From positions 1-48,873 of IMG/VR virus record IMGVR_UViG_3300049491_000792: 48,873 bases of DNA; one strand, 5' to 3'. Shown here piece by piece: positions 1 through 7,309 of this stretch (position 1 is its first letter; each line of letters opens with the position of its first letter). The stretch is from a virus. Made by a program: the position numbers and the translations under genes. Below the pieces are notes generated by a model that was not told the origin of the DNA, searched no databases, and saw only the letters and a list, made by a program, of their open reading frames with translations.

Positions 1-767
1 GGGAAGGCCCGCGCCGCTCGGCGCACGCCCCCCCTGTCTGCACCTGGCGGCCGCAGGCGCCGTCTGCCCGCCCCATATCCCCCGATCGGTCTGTAGCGCT
101 GGCGCAGCTGGGCGCGCTTGGACAACTTGCTTGCCGATCGGCGCGAAGCGGCGCAACTAGAACGGATCGTTGGAAAGAAGCCCGCGGGCCAGGGCCGGGA
201 GGGGGCAAAGGCACTGCGCCGGCCTGTCGGGCCGGATCTCGCAATCGGGAGGGGAAGGGGGGGTGGAGTGGCGGCCGAGTGGGATTCGGGCCGCTTGCAA
301 AGCGGGCCGCTACGCTGGCGCCTAGCTGCAGAAAGTACCAGAACTATATGCCAAGTGTCCCGGCGCGCCGTGGCGCGCCGTAAGGCTCTCGACGCCGCGT
401 TAAGGCATGCCGATACGGCAAGCCTTGCGCAATCGACCCTGCGCACTAAGTCACGTTTAGGGTTTGTCCGTACTTTCTTCTAGCAAGCATGCTTGACTTC
501 TCCGGATCCTGACCTATCATTGCGGTATGCCTTAATCGGCACCGGCCCGGCGGATCCCGGGAGTACGTGGACCATCACGCGACGGCGCGCAGTGCAGATC
601 ATCGGGCCGCGTCCGCATGGTTCGGCACGGGTGACGAGCTGAAAGAAAGGGCCCTGACGCTCGCGCAAACGCTGGGCTAAGCCCGGATCCCGCGGCGCGC
701 GCAGTGCGGCCGCGGGGTCCTCCTCAAACGTCAAGCCCGCGCTATGCGGGCGCACGAAAGGCAATCC
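1..767. other. Left-end stretch without a convincing gene
   Basis: No open frame here has a credible start, ribosome site and protein-like composition; the long frames on both strands are high-GC shadows. It holds a direct repeat of GGCGCGCC at about 371-388, short palindromes around 403-410 and 483-494, and a promoter-like pair at 493-520. I see no RNA gene. Confidence 0.5.
483..520 (+). promoter_or_regulatory. Candidate promoter with overlapping palindrome
   Basis: TTGACT at 493-498 and TATCAT at 515-520 are separated by 16 bases, a plausible -35/-10 pair reading toward the gene at 768. The palindrome CAAGCATGCTTG ends inside the -35 box, where an operator could sit. Prediction only. Confidence 0.35.
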
Positions 768-2291
768 ATGTCGACAACCTACAGACCCGCCGGGGCGGCC
801 GATTTGAGCGCGCCCCTCGATCCCGCGCCGCGCCGCTACGAATCCGCGGCCGAACTGTGCGCCGCGATTCGCGCGGCCGCCGAGATCGCGCCGGAGATCC
901 GGCCGGAGCGCGAATTCTCGGACCGGGTCACCCGGGACCGGTACCCGTTCAAGGTCCCGGCGGAATTCGCGCCCGGTGCCTACGGGTTCGCTCCGCGCCG
1001 CACCGATTCGCGCGACGACGAAGCGGCCGGGCCCGGTTCCAAGTATCCGCAACTCTACGTGCACCCGGAAGCGGCCGGGCCCCTCATGCCCGCGCCGGCG
1101 GATGCCCGGATCTCGTTTGCCTACGCTTGCGGCGCGGCGCGCGGATCCCTGACGGTCGCGAACGAGCGGGCCGCGCTGGTGCGCCTGGCGGAAAAGGTGC
1201 ATGCGCAGCGTGGAGCCTTCGATGGAAAGGTCAGGCGACCCACGAAGCCCGCGAAGCCCGCCGGATCCGCGCCGCACGTGGCAGTCCGCGCCATGGTGAA
1301 AGCCCGGGACCATTCCGGGGCACTGGCGCTGGCGGAGCTGCGCGGCCGCGTCTTCTTCGGATCCGGCGCGACGCCCGGGGAACCGCACCCGTACATGACT
1401 GCCGAGCCCTTCGAAGCAACTGGGCATGTCTTCATGATCGCGCGCAGCATGCACTCCGGCCGTTTCCGCGTGATGCATCAGCGCTCCGGGCTCTCGGTCG
1501 ATTCGGTGCGCTCCGGCGCGCCGGATGACTACGGGTTTTCATCCGCGGCGGCCGCGCTCGATTGGATCGAGACTCGCGCGGAGTGCGATGACTTCCGGAG
1601 CAAATTGGACGCGGCCGCGAAGCGCGCGCCATGGTTCGATCAAGGGGGAGCCCGCGCGGCATTCCTGGCGGCCGGCGCGCCTGGCACTGCCGAACTGGCC
1701 GAACCGGCCGCCGACGGCGCGCCGAAAACCGCGCCAGACGCGCCGGCGGCCGCGGATGTCCCGGAAGCCCGGCCGGCCGCCGATCGTGCGCCAGCGGGCC
1801 CGGATCCGGCCGCGCCGCGCCATTCCTTTGAGATGCGATTGATCGGCGTCGATTCGCAGTGCATCGAATCCCGCGCCTTCACGTGCGCCGGGCCCGGACT
1901 GACATCGGCGGACATCGCGGCCGCGAATGCGGAACTGCGCGCCATGGCGGCCGCTCGCGGCCGGCGAGTTGTCTCCTCCGGATTCGGGGCGGGTAGCGCG
2001 CGCGCATGGTGCGAACCGGTGCGGCCGCGGGATCCCTGGCTGGATAAGCCGATGCGCCACGTGCGCGAAGTCTCCGCCGAGGAATTCGAGCGCGTCGCGG
2101 CGGCCGCGGCGCACCCGGACCGGGCAATTTCAACCGGTGCACCCCTTACCGGGCAATCCGAATCCGCGCGGCCCGCGCCGCGCGCTCCGCGGGATGTCCG
2201 GATGGGCCGCGGCGATTCGATCCGCTGCAACGACATGCGGTTCTCGGTCGGCGGCGCTAGCGCGGCGCCGACGTTCGAGCGCATCGAGTGA
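768..2291 (+). CDS. Hypothetical protein with Ala/Pro-rich linker
   Basis: A 507-residue frame using the ATG at 768, behind AAAGGC; an ATG eight codons upstream (744) is also possible. I do not recognise the family. It has an N-terminal region of about 290 residues, then an Ala/Pro/Asp-rich linker (about 300-355), then a C-terminal part of about 150 residues. Both flanks look globular (FEMRLIGVDSQ, WLDKPMRHVREVSAEEF). Codon use is extreme: NotI- and BamHI-type hexamers recur far more often than elsewhere in the window. The stop overlaps the first copy of the intergenic repeat of this module. Confidence 0.6.
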   Translation: MSTTYRPAGAADLSAPLDPAPRRYESAAELCAAIRAAAEIAPEIRPEREFSDRVTRDRYPFKVPAEFAPGAYGFAPRRTDSRDDEAAGPGSKYPQLYVHPEAAGPLMPAPADARISFAYACGAARGSLTVANERAALVRLAEKVHAQRGAFDGKVRRPTKPAKPAGSAPHVAVRAMVKARDHSGALALAELRGRVFFGSGATPGEPHPYMTAEPFEATGHVFMIARSMHSGRFRVMHQRSGLSVDSVRSGAPDDYGFSSAAAALDWIETRAECDDFRSKLDAAAKRAPWFDQGGARAAFLAAGAPGTAELAEPAADGAPKTAPDAPAAADVPEARPAADRAPAGPDPAAPRHSFEMRLIGVDSQCIESRAFTCAGPGLTSADIAAANAELRAMAAARGRRVVSSGFGAGSARAWCEPVRPRDPWLDKPMRHVREVSAEEFERVAAAAAHPDRAISTGAPLTGQSESARPAPRAPRDVRMGRGDSIRCNDMRFSVGGASAAPTFERIE

Positions 2292-2308
2292 CCACCGACC
2301 ACGCATTC
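2291..2308 (+). repeat. Intergenic motif copy 1
   Basis: ACCACCGACCACGCATTC is the most divergent member of the family CACCCC-NN-CTACGCATTC. It lies just after the stop at 2291 and about 20 bases before the ATG at 2330. Confidence 0.5.
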
Positions 2309-2329
2309 ACAGACTCAGGAGAAAACATC

Positions 2330-2731
2330 ATGGCAACGAGAACTGTCTATCTGGCGATCACCGTCAAGGTGACAGACGAGGCCGATGCATTCGGCATCGC
2401 GGAGGGCGCATCCGCGCACTTGCTCTGCACGTTCAATGACGACGCGTCGCTTCTGCGCGTCAAGGCCCATGACTTCGCGCACTGCATCGTGCCGGCGACG
2501 ATGCTGCAGGCGCTCGTGGACGGCGCCGAATTCGGGCAGGATCAGAAGGACTACGACGCCAGCAGGCTCGAAGACGCCGACGGCACGAGCGGCGACACGC
2601 GCGACCTGCGCAAGACCGCACGCGGATGGCGGGCCGCCGTGCGCAAGGCTCTCTCGATCCTGCGCACGCTGCCGCGTCGCACGGCTGCGCCGAGCCTGCA
2701 GCGCCAAGCGCCGGCCAAGGCTCGCGCGTAA
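2330..2731 (+). CDS. Hypothetical protein of the repeat-linked module
   Basis: A 133-residue protein starting at the ATG at 2330 behind AGGAGAAAACATC, a strong ribosome site. It begins MATRTVYLAITVKVTDEAD and ends in a basic, Arg/Ala-rich tail. No known domain is recognised. It lies between copies of the intergenic motif, sharing strand and spacing with the genes at 2857 and 4167, so it probably belongs to the same accessory module. Confidence 0.6.
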   Translation: MATRTVYLAITVKVTDEADAFGIAEGASAHLLCTFNDDASLLRVKAHDFAHCIVPATMLQALVDGAEFGQDQKDYDASRLEDADGTSGDTRDLRKTARGWRAAVRKALSILRTLPRRTAAPSLQRQAPAKARA

Positions 2732-2733
2732 GC

Positions 2734-2839
2734 CACCCCTGCGACGCACTCACATCTGCAGCGGCGCGTCGTGAGCACCGATCGGCAGGTCTGACTCACC
2801 CCCCGGCTACGCATTTCGACCCCCCTAGTACGCATTTTC
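2734..2839 (+). repeat. Intergenic motif copies 2-4
   Basis: Three copies in one gap: CACCCCTGCGACGCACTC at 2734-2751, a close match at 2797-2817 (CACCCCCCGGCTACGCATTT plus C), and a variant at 2819-2839 with ACCCCCCTAGTACGCATTTT. The last ends 17 bases before the start codon at 2857. Confidence 0.7.
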
Positions 2840-2856
2840 AAGCTACAGGAGCAATC

Positions 2857-3348
2857 ATGAGCAGCACGACTATCATCGCCCTCTTCGACACCGATGCCGG
2901 ATTTCTGCAGTGGATCGGCAAGGCCGAGGACCACAAGGCGGCCATTCGCGCGCATCTGGCGGACATCGGCTTCAACGACGCGGTCAGCTATCGGTTTCTC
3001 GCCTTGGACTTGAGCGATGAGCAAGGCGCCGACATCTCCGCCTGGTGGGCCGCCGGCGGCAAGAGTCCCGACTACCCCGAAGGCCTTCCGTCCGGTGTGA
3101 CCTACGATGCCGACGAGGTGCGCGCGATGCGGATCTGCGTCACGCTGGTCAACCCTTTCTCGGGCGCCACAGTCGAGCGCGACGTGACCGACCTCACCAA
3201 GAGTCAACTCGACGCCTATCCGCTGGACGAGGCAGTCTGCAACTCCTTGGCGGCAAAGATCGCGCCGTGCACGCCAGGCGAATTCCTGGCCGCCTACGTC
3301 GACCGTGTCGGGCCAGTCGCGGCCGGCGTGGCGATTATCGGCGGATGA
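2857..3348 (+). CDS. Hypothetical protein of the repeat-linked module
   Basis: A 163-residue protein beginning MSSTTIIALFDTDAGFLQWI, with ATG 2857 behind ACAGGAGCAATC. It is acidic, with a regular mix of helix- and strand-forming segments and no membrane segment or recognised motif. The compositional style suggests an accessory protein from a plasmid, ICE or phage; I cannot name a family. The next copy of the module motif starts five bases after its stop. Confidence 0.6.
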   Translation: MSSTTIIALFDTDAGFLQWIGKAEDHKAAIRAHLADIGFNDAVSYRFLALDLSDEQGADISAWWAAGGKSPDYPEGLPSGVTYDADEVRAMRICVTLVNPFSGATVERDVTDLTKSQLDAYPLDEAVCNSLAAKIAPCTPGEFLAAYVDRVGPVAAGVAIIGG

Positions 3349-3352
3349 CACG

Positions 3353-3370
3353 CACCCCGACTACGCATTC
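3353..3370 (+). repeat. Intergenic motif copy 5
   Basis: CACCCCGACTACGCATTC follows the stop at 3348 and precedes the ATG at 3417. It is an almost exact consensus copy. Confidence 0.7.
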
Positions 3371-3416
3371 CAAACCATCATGGCCAGATCTGGCCGAAGC
3401 ATCAAGGAGCTGTACC

Positions 3417-4234
3417 ATGGCAAAAGAGCAATTCGACATGATCGATTCGGAGCACGACGAAAGCACGTTCGAGGTCGTCGACGAGTCGCCCTTCTTCGCG
3501 CCGGCCGCGACCGCAGGAGCCAGAGGCCGAAGCGCCGCGCGAAGACCGTCGCGCTGCTGCGCAAGCCGCTTCCGTTCGAAGTGCTTTCGCTCATCGCCGG
3601 CATGCGCGAAACCCTGGAGAAGGATCAGGCCGACTGGCGCCGCGACGGCTATCGCAGGGTTCCGAGAACGCGGCAGTTCGAGCATGGCGACCACGACAAG
3701 CACGTTCTCGCCGAAGCCTGCGCTGTGATCGAGTCTATCGGCGGCGTGTCCGATGGCAGCAAGGCCTGGCAAGTCTTCCGCTTCGACTACGAGCCGGCGG
3801 ATGTTCTCTCGGCGATCGTGACATCGGGTTGCATTCCGGACAACAGCGCGCACCAGTTCTACCCGACACCGGCCAGCGTGGCGGAGGCGGCCGCAGAACT
3901 GGCCGACATCGGGCCGGCAGACTCGGTGCTGGAGCCCAGCGCATGGAACGGCGACCTAGCGGCGGTGCTGCCAGCCGATCGCACGCTGTGCGTGGAGGTC
4001 GCGCCGCTGCGATGCGCCGTGCTCAAGGCGAAGGGCTTCGCCACGATCGATGCGGACTTCATCGCCTGGGCGGCCGCGGCGCGGCTGCGGAGTTCTCGGC
4101 GCTCGTCATACCCCCTACCGCGCATTCCTGACACCCCCGGCTACGCATTCACGATCGGAGGACAACATGTCCAGCAAGAACATCTCGGTCAACCTGACCG
4201 AAAGCACCCTGAAGCTCTGCGGCCGGCAGCGTAG
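3417..4234 (+). pseudogene. Frameshifted, truncated SAM-dependent methyltransferase-like gene
   Basis: The start MAKEQFDMIDSEHDESTFEV (ATG 3417, behind AAGGAGCTGTACC) is in one frame, and the body from about 3530 is in another, so one or more indels lie near 3505-3535. The body carries FYPTPASVAEAA followed by VLEPSAWNGDLAAVLP, which resembles motif I of N6-adenine-type class I methyltransferases (usual form LEPSAG-G). The expected NPP-[FYW] catalytic motif is absent: after DADFIAW the frame runs through the intergenic repeats and into the next gene. It is therefore probably inactive. A sequencing error could explain the shift but not the missing C-terminus. Confidence 0.6.
4109..4150 (+). 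repeat. Intergenic motif copies 6-7
   Basis: A diverged copy (CCCCCTACCGCGCATTC, ending at 4127) is followed by an exact consensus copy CACCCCCGGCTACGCATTC at 4132-4150, 17 bases ahead of the ATG at 4167. Confidence 0.7.
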
Positions 4235-4502
4235 CGTGTCGTCGCGCCTGAACTGCATCGCCGATCGCTACGCGTTGATCGTCGAAGCGGTCGGAGCGAC
4301 ATTGCGCTCCGAGCTCTCGACGAATCAATTCGATGCCATCGCGGCCATCGTCCTGCGGCCCGACTTCCCAATTCGTGATGTCGCGGTGGCAAGGCATCGC
4401 CTCGAAGACGAGCTAGCGGATCAGGGGATGCTGTGTTTGGTGCACTACATGACCAGGGCGGAGTTCGTCGTGCTGCTCGAGCTCGTCGAGGCCCAGTCCT
4501 GA
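4167..4502 (+). CDS. Hypothetical protein of the repeat-linked module
   Basis: A 111-residue protein starting MSSKNISVNLTESTLKLCGR at ATG 4167 behind CGGAGGACAAC. The N-terminal SVNLTESTLKLC-like stretch and later predicted helices hint at a small regulatory or DNA-binding protein, but there is no firm family match. It is the last plus-strand gene of the left module; two more copies of the motif follow with no gene after them. Confidence 0.6.
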   Translation: MSSKNISVNLTESTLKLCGRQRSVSSRLNCIADRYALIVEAVGATLRSELSTNQFDAIAAIVLRPDFPIRDVAVARHRLEDELADQGMLCLVHYMTRAEFVVLLELVEAQS

Positions 4503-4512
4503 CCTATCGCCA

Positions 4513-4599
4513 CACCCCCACCTAGGCATTTCCACTCGGCCGGGCCTCGAAGGCAGAACCGAGACCCGCGCCATCTGACGCCACCCCGGCTACGCATTC
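4513..4599 (+). repeat. Intergenic motif copies 8-9, no downstream gene
   Basis: CACCCCCACCTAGGCATTTC at 4513-4532 and CACCCCGGCTACGCATTC at 4582-4599. Unlike the others, these are not followed by a plus-strand gene: the convergent phage gene ends at 4612. The module may be cut here, so the junction with phage DNA may lie near 4600-4612. Confidence 0.65.
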
Positions 4600-4611
4600 T
4601 CGGGATCATAC

Positions 4612-5190
4612 TCAGATCAGCCGCTTGCGAAAGAAGACCGCCTCAAGTCTGTTCTGGGCCATCGTCTCCAGTTTTCCGCAGAGGCTGCGCAAAGTGACCT
4701 GGTCTCGGTTCAGGTTCACCCGTGGGACCCCGTACTTCTTCTCGATATCACGTAGTGACCAGTCCTTGGCGCGGCCCCTTGCGCCCGGCGCGTAGATCGA
4801 CCACAGGAGCGCCAGCACTGCCCCCTCGTTGCGCGTGTTGCACAAGGCTGCGTAGTAGTCCCGGAGGCCGCGCACGCCGAGGGCCCTCGTCGCGTGTTGT
4901 CCGAAGCGCGCCAAGATCGCGTCGCGCTCGATGACCGCCAAGTGGTTCTTCACGTCCTCTCGGATGAGCACGCATTGGCCGCGCAACTCGAGCGGCGTCA
5001 TGTTGCCCATGTTGATCGTTCGCTCGCTCTTGCGGATCGGATCCTCGCCGTATCTCTGTCGAAGCAGATCCTCTATCAGCACCTGCGTCGCGCCCTTTTC
5101 GTGCACAGGCGAGTCCTCGAGTAGGTAGGCCACGTACAGCGCCTGGCCAACTGACTTGAATATCGGATCAACTTGGGCAACTGCTGCCAT
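4612..5190 (-). CDS. Hypothetical phage protein, possible HTH regulator
   Basis: A 192-residue protein, the last gene of the leftward early operon. Lambda has its Q antiterminator in the comparable place, but I see no zinc motif or clear Q similarity. The C-terminal stretch SLRDIEKKYGVPRVNLNRD reads like a helix-turn-helix recognition region. Function unassigned; a late-gene regulator is a positional guess. It begins three bases after the stop of the gene at 5194. Confidence 0.6.
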   Translation of the reverse strand: MAAVAQVDPIFKSVGQALYVAYLLEDSPVHEKGATQVLIEDLLRQRYGEDPIRKSERTINMGNMTPLELRGQCVLIREDVKNHLAVIERDAILARFGQHATRALGVRGLRDYYAALCNTRNEGAVLALLWSIYAPGARGRAKDWSLRDIEKKYGVPRVNLNRDQVTLRSLCGKLETMAQNRLEAVFFRKRLI

Positions 5191-5193
5191 GAC

Positions 5194-5661
5194 TCACCGC
5201 TCCTTGGAGACACCTTGAATAGCATCCGGCCCCGTGGACATGATGTCGACGACGATCAATCCATGGTTGCCCTCGGCACTGGCCAACACGATCTTGCGGA
5301 TGACGGCCTCGCGCGCCCCGAGGATGGACCCGCGGCTTAGCCGCTCGATCGCGTAGTCGTAGTGGGCTACGACGTGCCTCAGGCATACCGCGTGCTCGGC
5401 GGGCATCCTCATACGACCGGGCGCAATTCGCGCGGCACTCACCATGCCATCGATGGCCCGAGTAATCCAGTGCATGACCAGATCGCCGTCGAGCTTCCCC
5501 ATGTCGCACAAAGCCTCCACGACGTTGATGGCGTCGCTCAGATCGGCCCATTCTTCTCGGCGGGCCGTGCCATTGTTCATCACCCAAAGCGCCGTGTGCG
5601 CGGCGAGCTGCAGCCGGCGTTTCTCTTCGCGACTGAATGGCTTCCTGGAATCGTCTTTCAT
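5194..5661 (-). CDS. Hypothetical phage protein
   Basis: A 155-residue protein. The ATG at 5661 (MKDDSRKPFSREEKRRLQLA) is chosen over one ten codons upstream because GAGGT lies eight bases before it and it overlaps the stop of the small gene at 5658 as ATGA. It is helix-rich, with no membrane segment. Similar small proteins are common next to early operons of beta-/gammaproteobacterial phages, without assigned function. Confidence 0.6.
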   Translation of the reverse strand: MKDDSRKPFSREEKRRLQLAAHTALWVMNNGTARREEWADLSDAINVVEALCDMGKLDGDLVMHWITRAIDGMVSAARIAPGRMRMPAEHAVCLRHVVAHYDYAIERLSRGSILGAREAVIRKIVLASAEGNHGLIVVDIMSTGPDAIQGVSKER

Positions 5662-5807
5662 AGACGCACCTCGATGATTCGCAGCTTCCACGGACCCATG
5701 GTGATGATGTCTCCGACTTTGAGGGTGAAGAGATCAGGCATTCTGCTGCACGTGACCACGTAGGTGTGCCAGTTACCTGGCCCCTTCGGCTTGACGATCA
5801 GAGTCAT
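5658..5807 (-). CDS. Small hypothetical protein (49 aa)
   Basis: A 49-residue frame from ATG 5807 (MTLIVKPKGPGNWHTYVV...) to a TGA overlapping the next start as ATGA, which supports translational coupling. The sequence is strand-rich (LFTLKVGDIITMGPWKLRII), as in small beta-barrel proteins. No family recognised. Confidence 0.6.
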   Translation of the reverse strand: MTLIVKPKGPGNWHTYVVTCSRMPDLFTLKVGDIITMGPWKLRIIEVRL

Positions 5808-5846
5808 GCTTGGCTTTTCACGCAGCACTTATTATGATCTGGATCA

Positions 5847-6251
5847 CTAGTGAAAATTCCTCGCCGCCAACATCCGCGGCACCTGCGCGGCAATCCATCG
5901 AAGCAACTCCTTCAACGCCGCGCAGTGCAGCACTTCTCCGGTATCGCTGTCGATCGCACGCCACGACACATAGCCTAGACGTGGCTCGATCAACAGATCC
6001 TTCCATCCGGCCGACTTGAGTGGCAAAGGAAACGGATCTCTGAAATCCTGCGGAATCAGCTCGTCTGGTATTCCGGCGTCGCGCTCAACTTGGGCACGCG
6101 CTTCGCGCGCACGCCACCTAGCATTGGCTGCATGGAGCCTTGGCGCAAGTACCACACGCTTCAGCACTTGAATGAATGCGTCGCCGTCTTCGCTTCGGTT
6201 GCACACCAGGCAGAACACCCAGCCGAGGTGGAGGCAGCACTTTGGTTTCAC
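5847..6251 (-). CDS. Hypothetical phage protein, N-terminus uncertain
   Basis: A 134-residue frame. The C-terminal two thirds (IPDELIPQDFRDPFPLPL ... GYVSWRAIDSDTGEVLHC) look like a conserved phage protein of unknown function. The first 40 or so residues are antisense to the HD-hydrolase fragment at 6132-6377, so the original N-terminus has probably been replaced by inserted DNA. The true start may be internal, near residue 45. Confidence 0.5.
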   Translation of the reverse strand: MKPKCCLHLGWVFCLVCNRSEDGDAFIQVLKRVVLAPRLHAANARWRAREARAQVERDAGIPDELIPQDFRDPFPLPLKSAGWKDLLIEPRLGYVSWRAIDSDTGEVLHCAALKELLRWIAAQVPRMLAARNFH

Positions 6252-6377
6252 GATGCCGTCTACGAGCTACGGGTCGGAGACAACGAGGAGCAGAGTGCGA
6301 ACTGGGCGAGAACCGCGCTCCTCGCGGCCGATGTTCATTTGGCCGCGGCAGAACGCGTCGCTCGGCTCGTAATCGCC
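6132..6377 (+). pseudogene. Fragment of HD-domain phosphohydrolase
   Basis: In plus orientation, against all surrounding genes, about 82 residues match the centre of the predicted metal-dependent HD hydrolases: RKYHTLQHLNEC, then EVEAALWFHDAVYELR with the HD pair, then DNEEQSANWA. Full-length members are about 200 residues; both ends are missing and there is no ribosome site. The similarity stops abruptly near VARLVIA. It looks like a captured, non-functional piece that also disturbs the two minus-strand genes on either side. Confidence 0.6.
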
Positions 6378-6563
6378 CCACCACACGCTAATCTGCGCCG
6401 GCCGCAACGCCCACGACAGGCTCCGCGGGGTGTACCCATCCCACCATGCTGCCTCGTAGCCATCTCGGGAATGCTCCGGGCGGATGCGCAGCGGATTGCC
6501 ACGCTTCTTGTCTTCGTGCGCCGCGCGCTCGCCTGCAGCAAAGCCTCGTTCGTAGGGGGTCAC
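6267..6563 (-). CDS. Small phage protein, tail altered
   Basis: A GTG start at 6563 overlaps the upstream stop as GTGA. The N-terminal half (MTPYERGFAAGERAAHEDKK ... YEAAWWDGYTP) is typical of small phage proteins with a Tyr/Ala-rich ERGF-GERAA start. The last 35 or so residues lie opposite the HD fragment and are probably not original. Function unknown. Confidence 0.55.
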   Translation of the reverse strand: MTPYERGFAAGERAAHEDKKRGNPLRIRPEHSRDGYEAAWWDGYTPRSLSWALRPAQISVWWGDYEPSDAFCRGQMNIGREERGSRPVRTLLLVVSDP

Positions 6564-6861
6564 GCCAGGTTCCTTTCTCCGAGCATAGGCGCGAGTTCAC
6601 TCTGCACCTTGCGCCAGATCCGCTCAAGCCCGCCGTGCTCGTAGGGCTGGCCGTTGCGGAAGGCGTACCAGCGGCGGCAGTCGCGCCGGTCCGGCCGCAG
6701 CTCAAGCGCAAAAGTCTGGCCGTTGACGTTCAGCAGAAACTCGCCGCACTGGCGCGGCTGCGCACCGGGTCGCGCTCCGGGATGCCGCGCTCTAGCGCCG
6801 CTTCGCGCTTGGCGTCTCGGCGGGCTAGAACGTGGTGGCGTGCTGCTGAAAATTTGGGCAT
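6560..6861 (-). pseudogene. Frameshifted small phage gene
   Basis: The first part (ATG 6861, MPKFSAARHHVLARRDAKRE) ends at an in-frame TGA at 6730-6732. From about 6745 a second frame continues naturally with GEFLLNVNGQTFALELRPDR and ends RNGQPYEHGG...ERNLA at 6560; it has no start codon of its own. A single indel near 6745-6770 would join them into one protein of about 100 residues. No obvious slippery site is present, so I favour mutation or sequence error. Confidence 0.5.
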
Positions 6862-6867
6862 GTTTCG

Positions 6868-6895
6868 TTAACGTGATGTCTAAAACACGTTATGC
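6868..6895 (-). repeat. Doubtful terminal attC or small hairpin
   Basis: AACGTG (6870-6875) and CACGTT (6886-6891) form a hairpin flanked by GTTAACG and GTTATGC boxes. It lies 3' of the last array gene, where a terminal attC would be expected, but it is far shorter than the others. Confidence 0.3.
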
Positions 6896-6896
6896 A

Positions 6897-7307
6897 TCAG
6901 TAACCCGGGTAGTTGCGCTCGGCCTGCGCATCGTTGTGGTTGCTCCAATACTCGGCCTTCGCCTTGGTGTAGCTCCACTCGTTGCGCCCGTCTTCAGGCC
7001 CAGCTACCGTGTACGGCCCGAACTCGCTTTGCACATTCCTTGCCCGTAGCGCGGTCAAAATGCAAGCCGGGCAATCGTTCGCAGCTTCACACATCGCCTT
7101 GAACCCATCCGCATCCAGCAGGCGCAGCAGTTCATCGCGCGGCGGAGACGGCACTGGCCCGCCATCGTCGTGCAGCTTGGCGCACATGCCGCACACGCGC
7201 TGCGGGTTCAGCGTGCAGCCGCGCTCGTGGCGCTTCATTGCGCTCGGGCTTCCGTTACCCTTGTTGCAGTGGTCGCAGTAGTAGCGCGGCCTCATTGCGG
7301 TTCTCAT
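6897..7307 (-). CDS. Cysteine-rich zinc-finger-like cassette protein
   Basis: A 136-residue protein from ATG 7307 behind AAGAGGATAACC. The N-terminal pattern YYCDHCNKGNGSPSAMKRHE, followed by CTLNPQRVCGMC, gives a CxxC-x12-H-x4-C zinc-finger-like arrangement plus a second pair of cysteines. The C-terminal half is YTVAGPEDGRNEWSYTKAK-like. Probably a metal-binding protein; target unknown. It is the last gene of the cassette array, about 30 bases after the recombination box of the site at 7336-7461. Confidence 0.65.
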   Translation of the reverse strand: MRTAMRPRYYCDHCNKGNGSPSAMKRHERGCTLNPQRVCGMCAKLHDDGGPVPSPPRDELLRLLDADGFKAMCEAANDCPACILTALRARNVQSEFGPYTVAGPEDGRNEWSYTKAKAEYWSNHNDAQAERNYPGY

Positions 7308-7309
7308 GG

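Noticed and set aside
118-1478. Open frames at 118-483 (plus) and 480-1478 (minus)
   Set aside because: Very Arg/Gly-rich, no good start signals; the second is antisense to the gene at 768. Both are explained by high GC.
2291-4599. Left-module motifs as further attC sites
   Set aside because: They lack inverted arms and the GTTRRRY/RYYYAAC boxes, are about 18 bases long and lie before genes, not as hairpins after them.
4612-5190. Calling the 192-residue protein a Q antiterminator
   Set aside because: Position is suggestive, but no Q-type zinc motif or sequence landmark is visible, so it is left as hypothetical.
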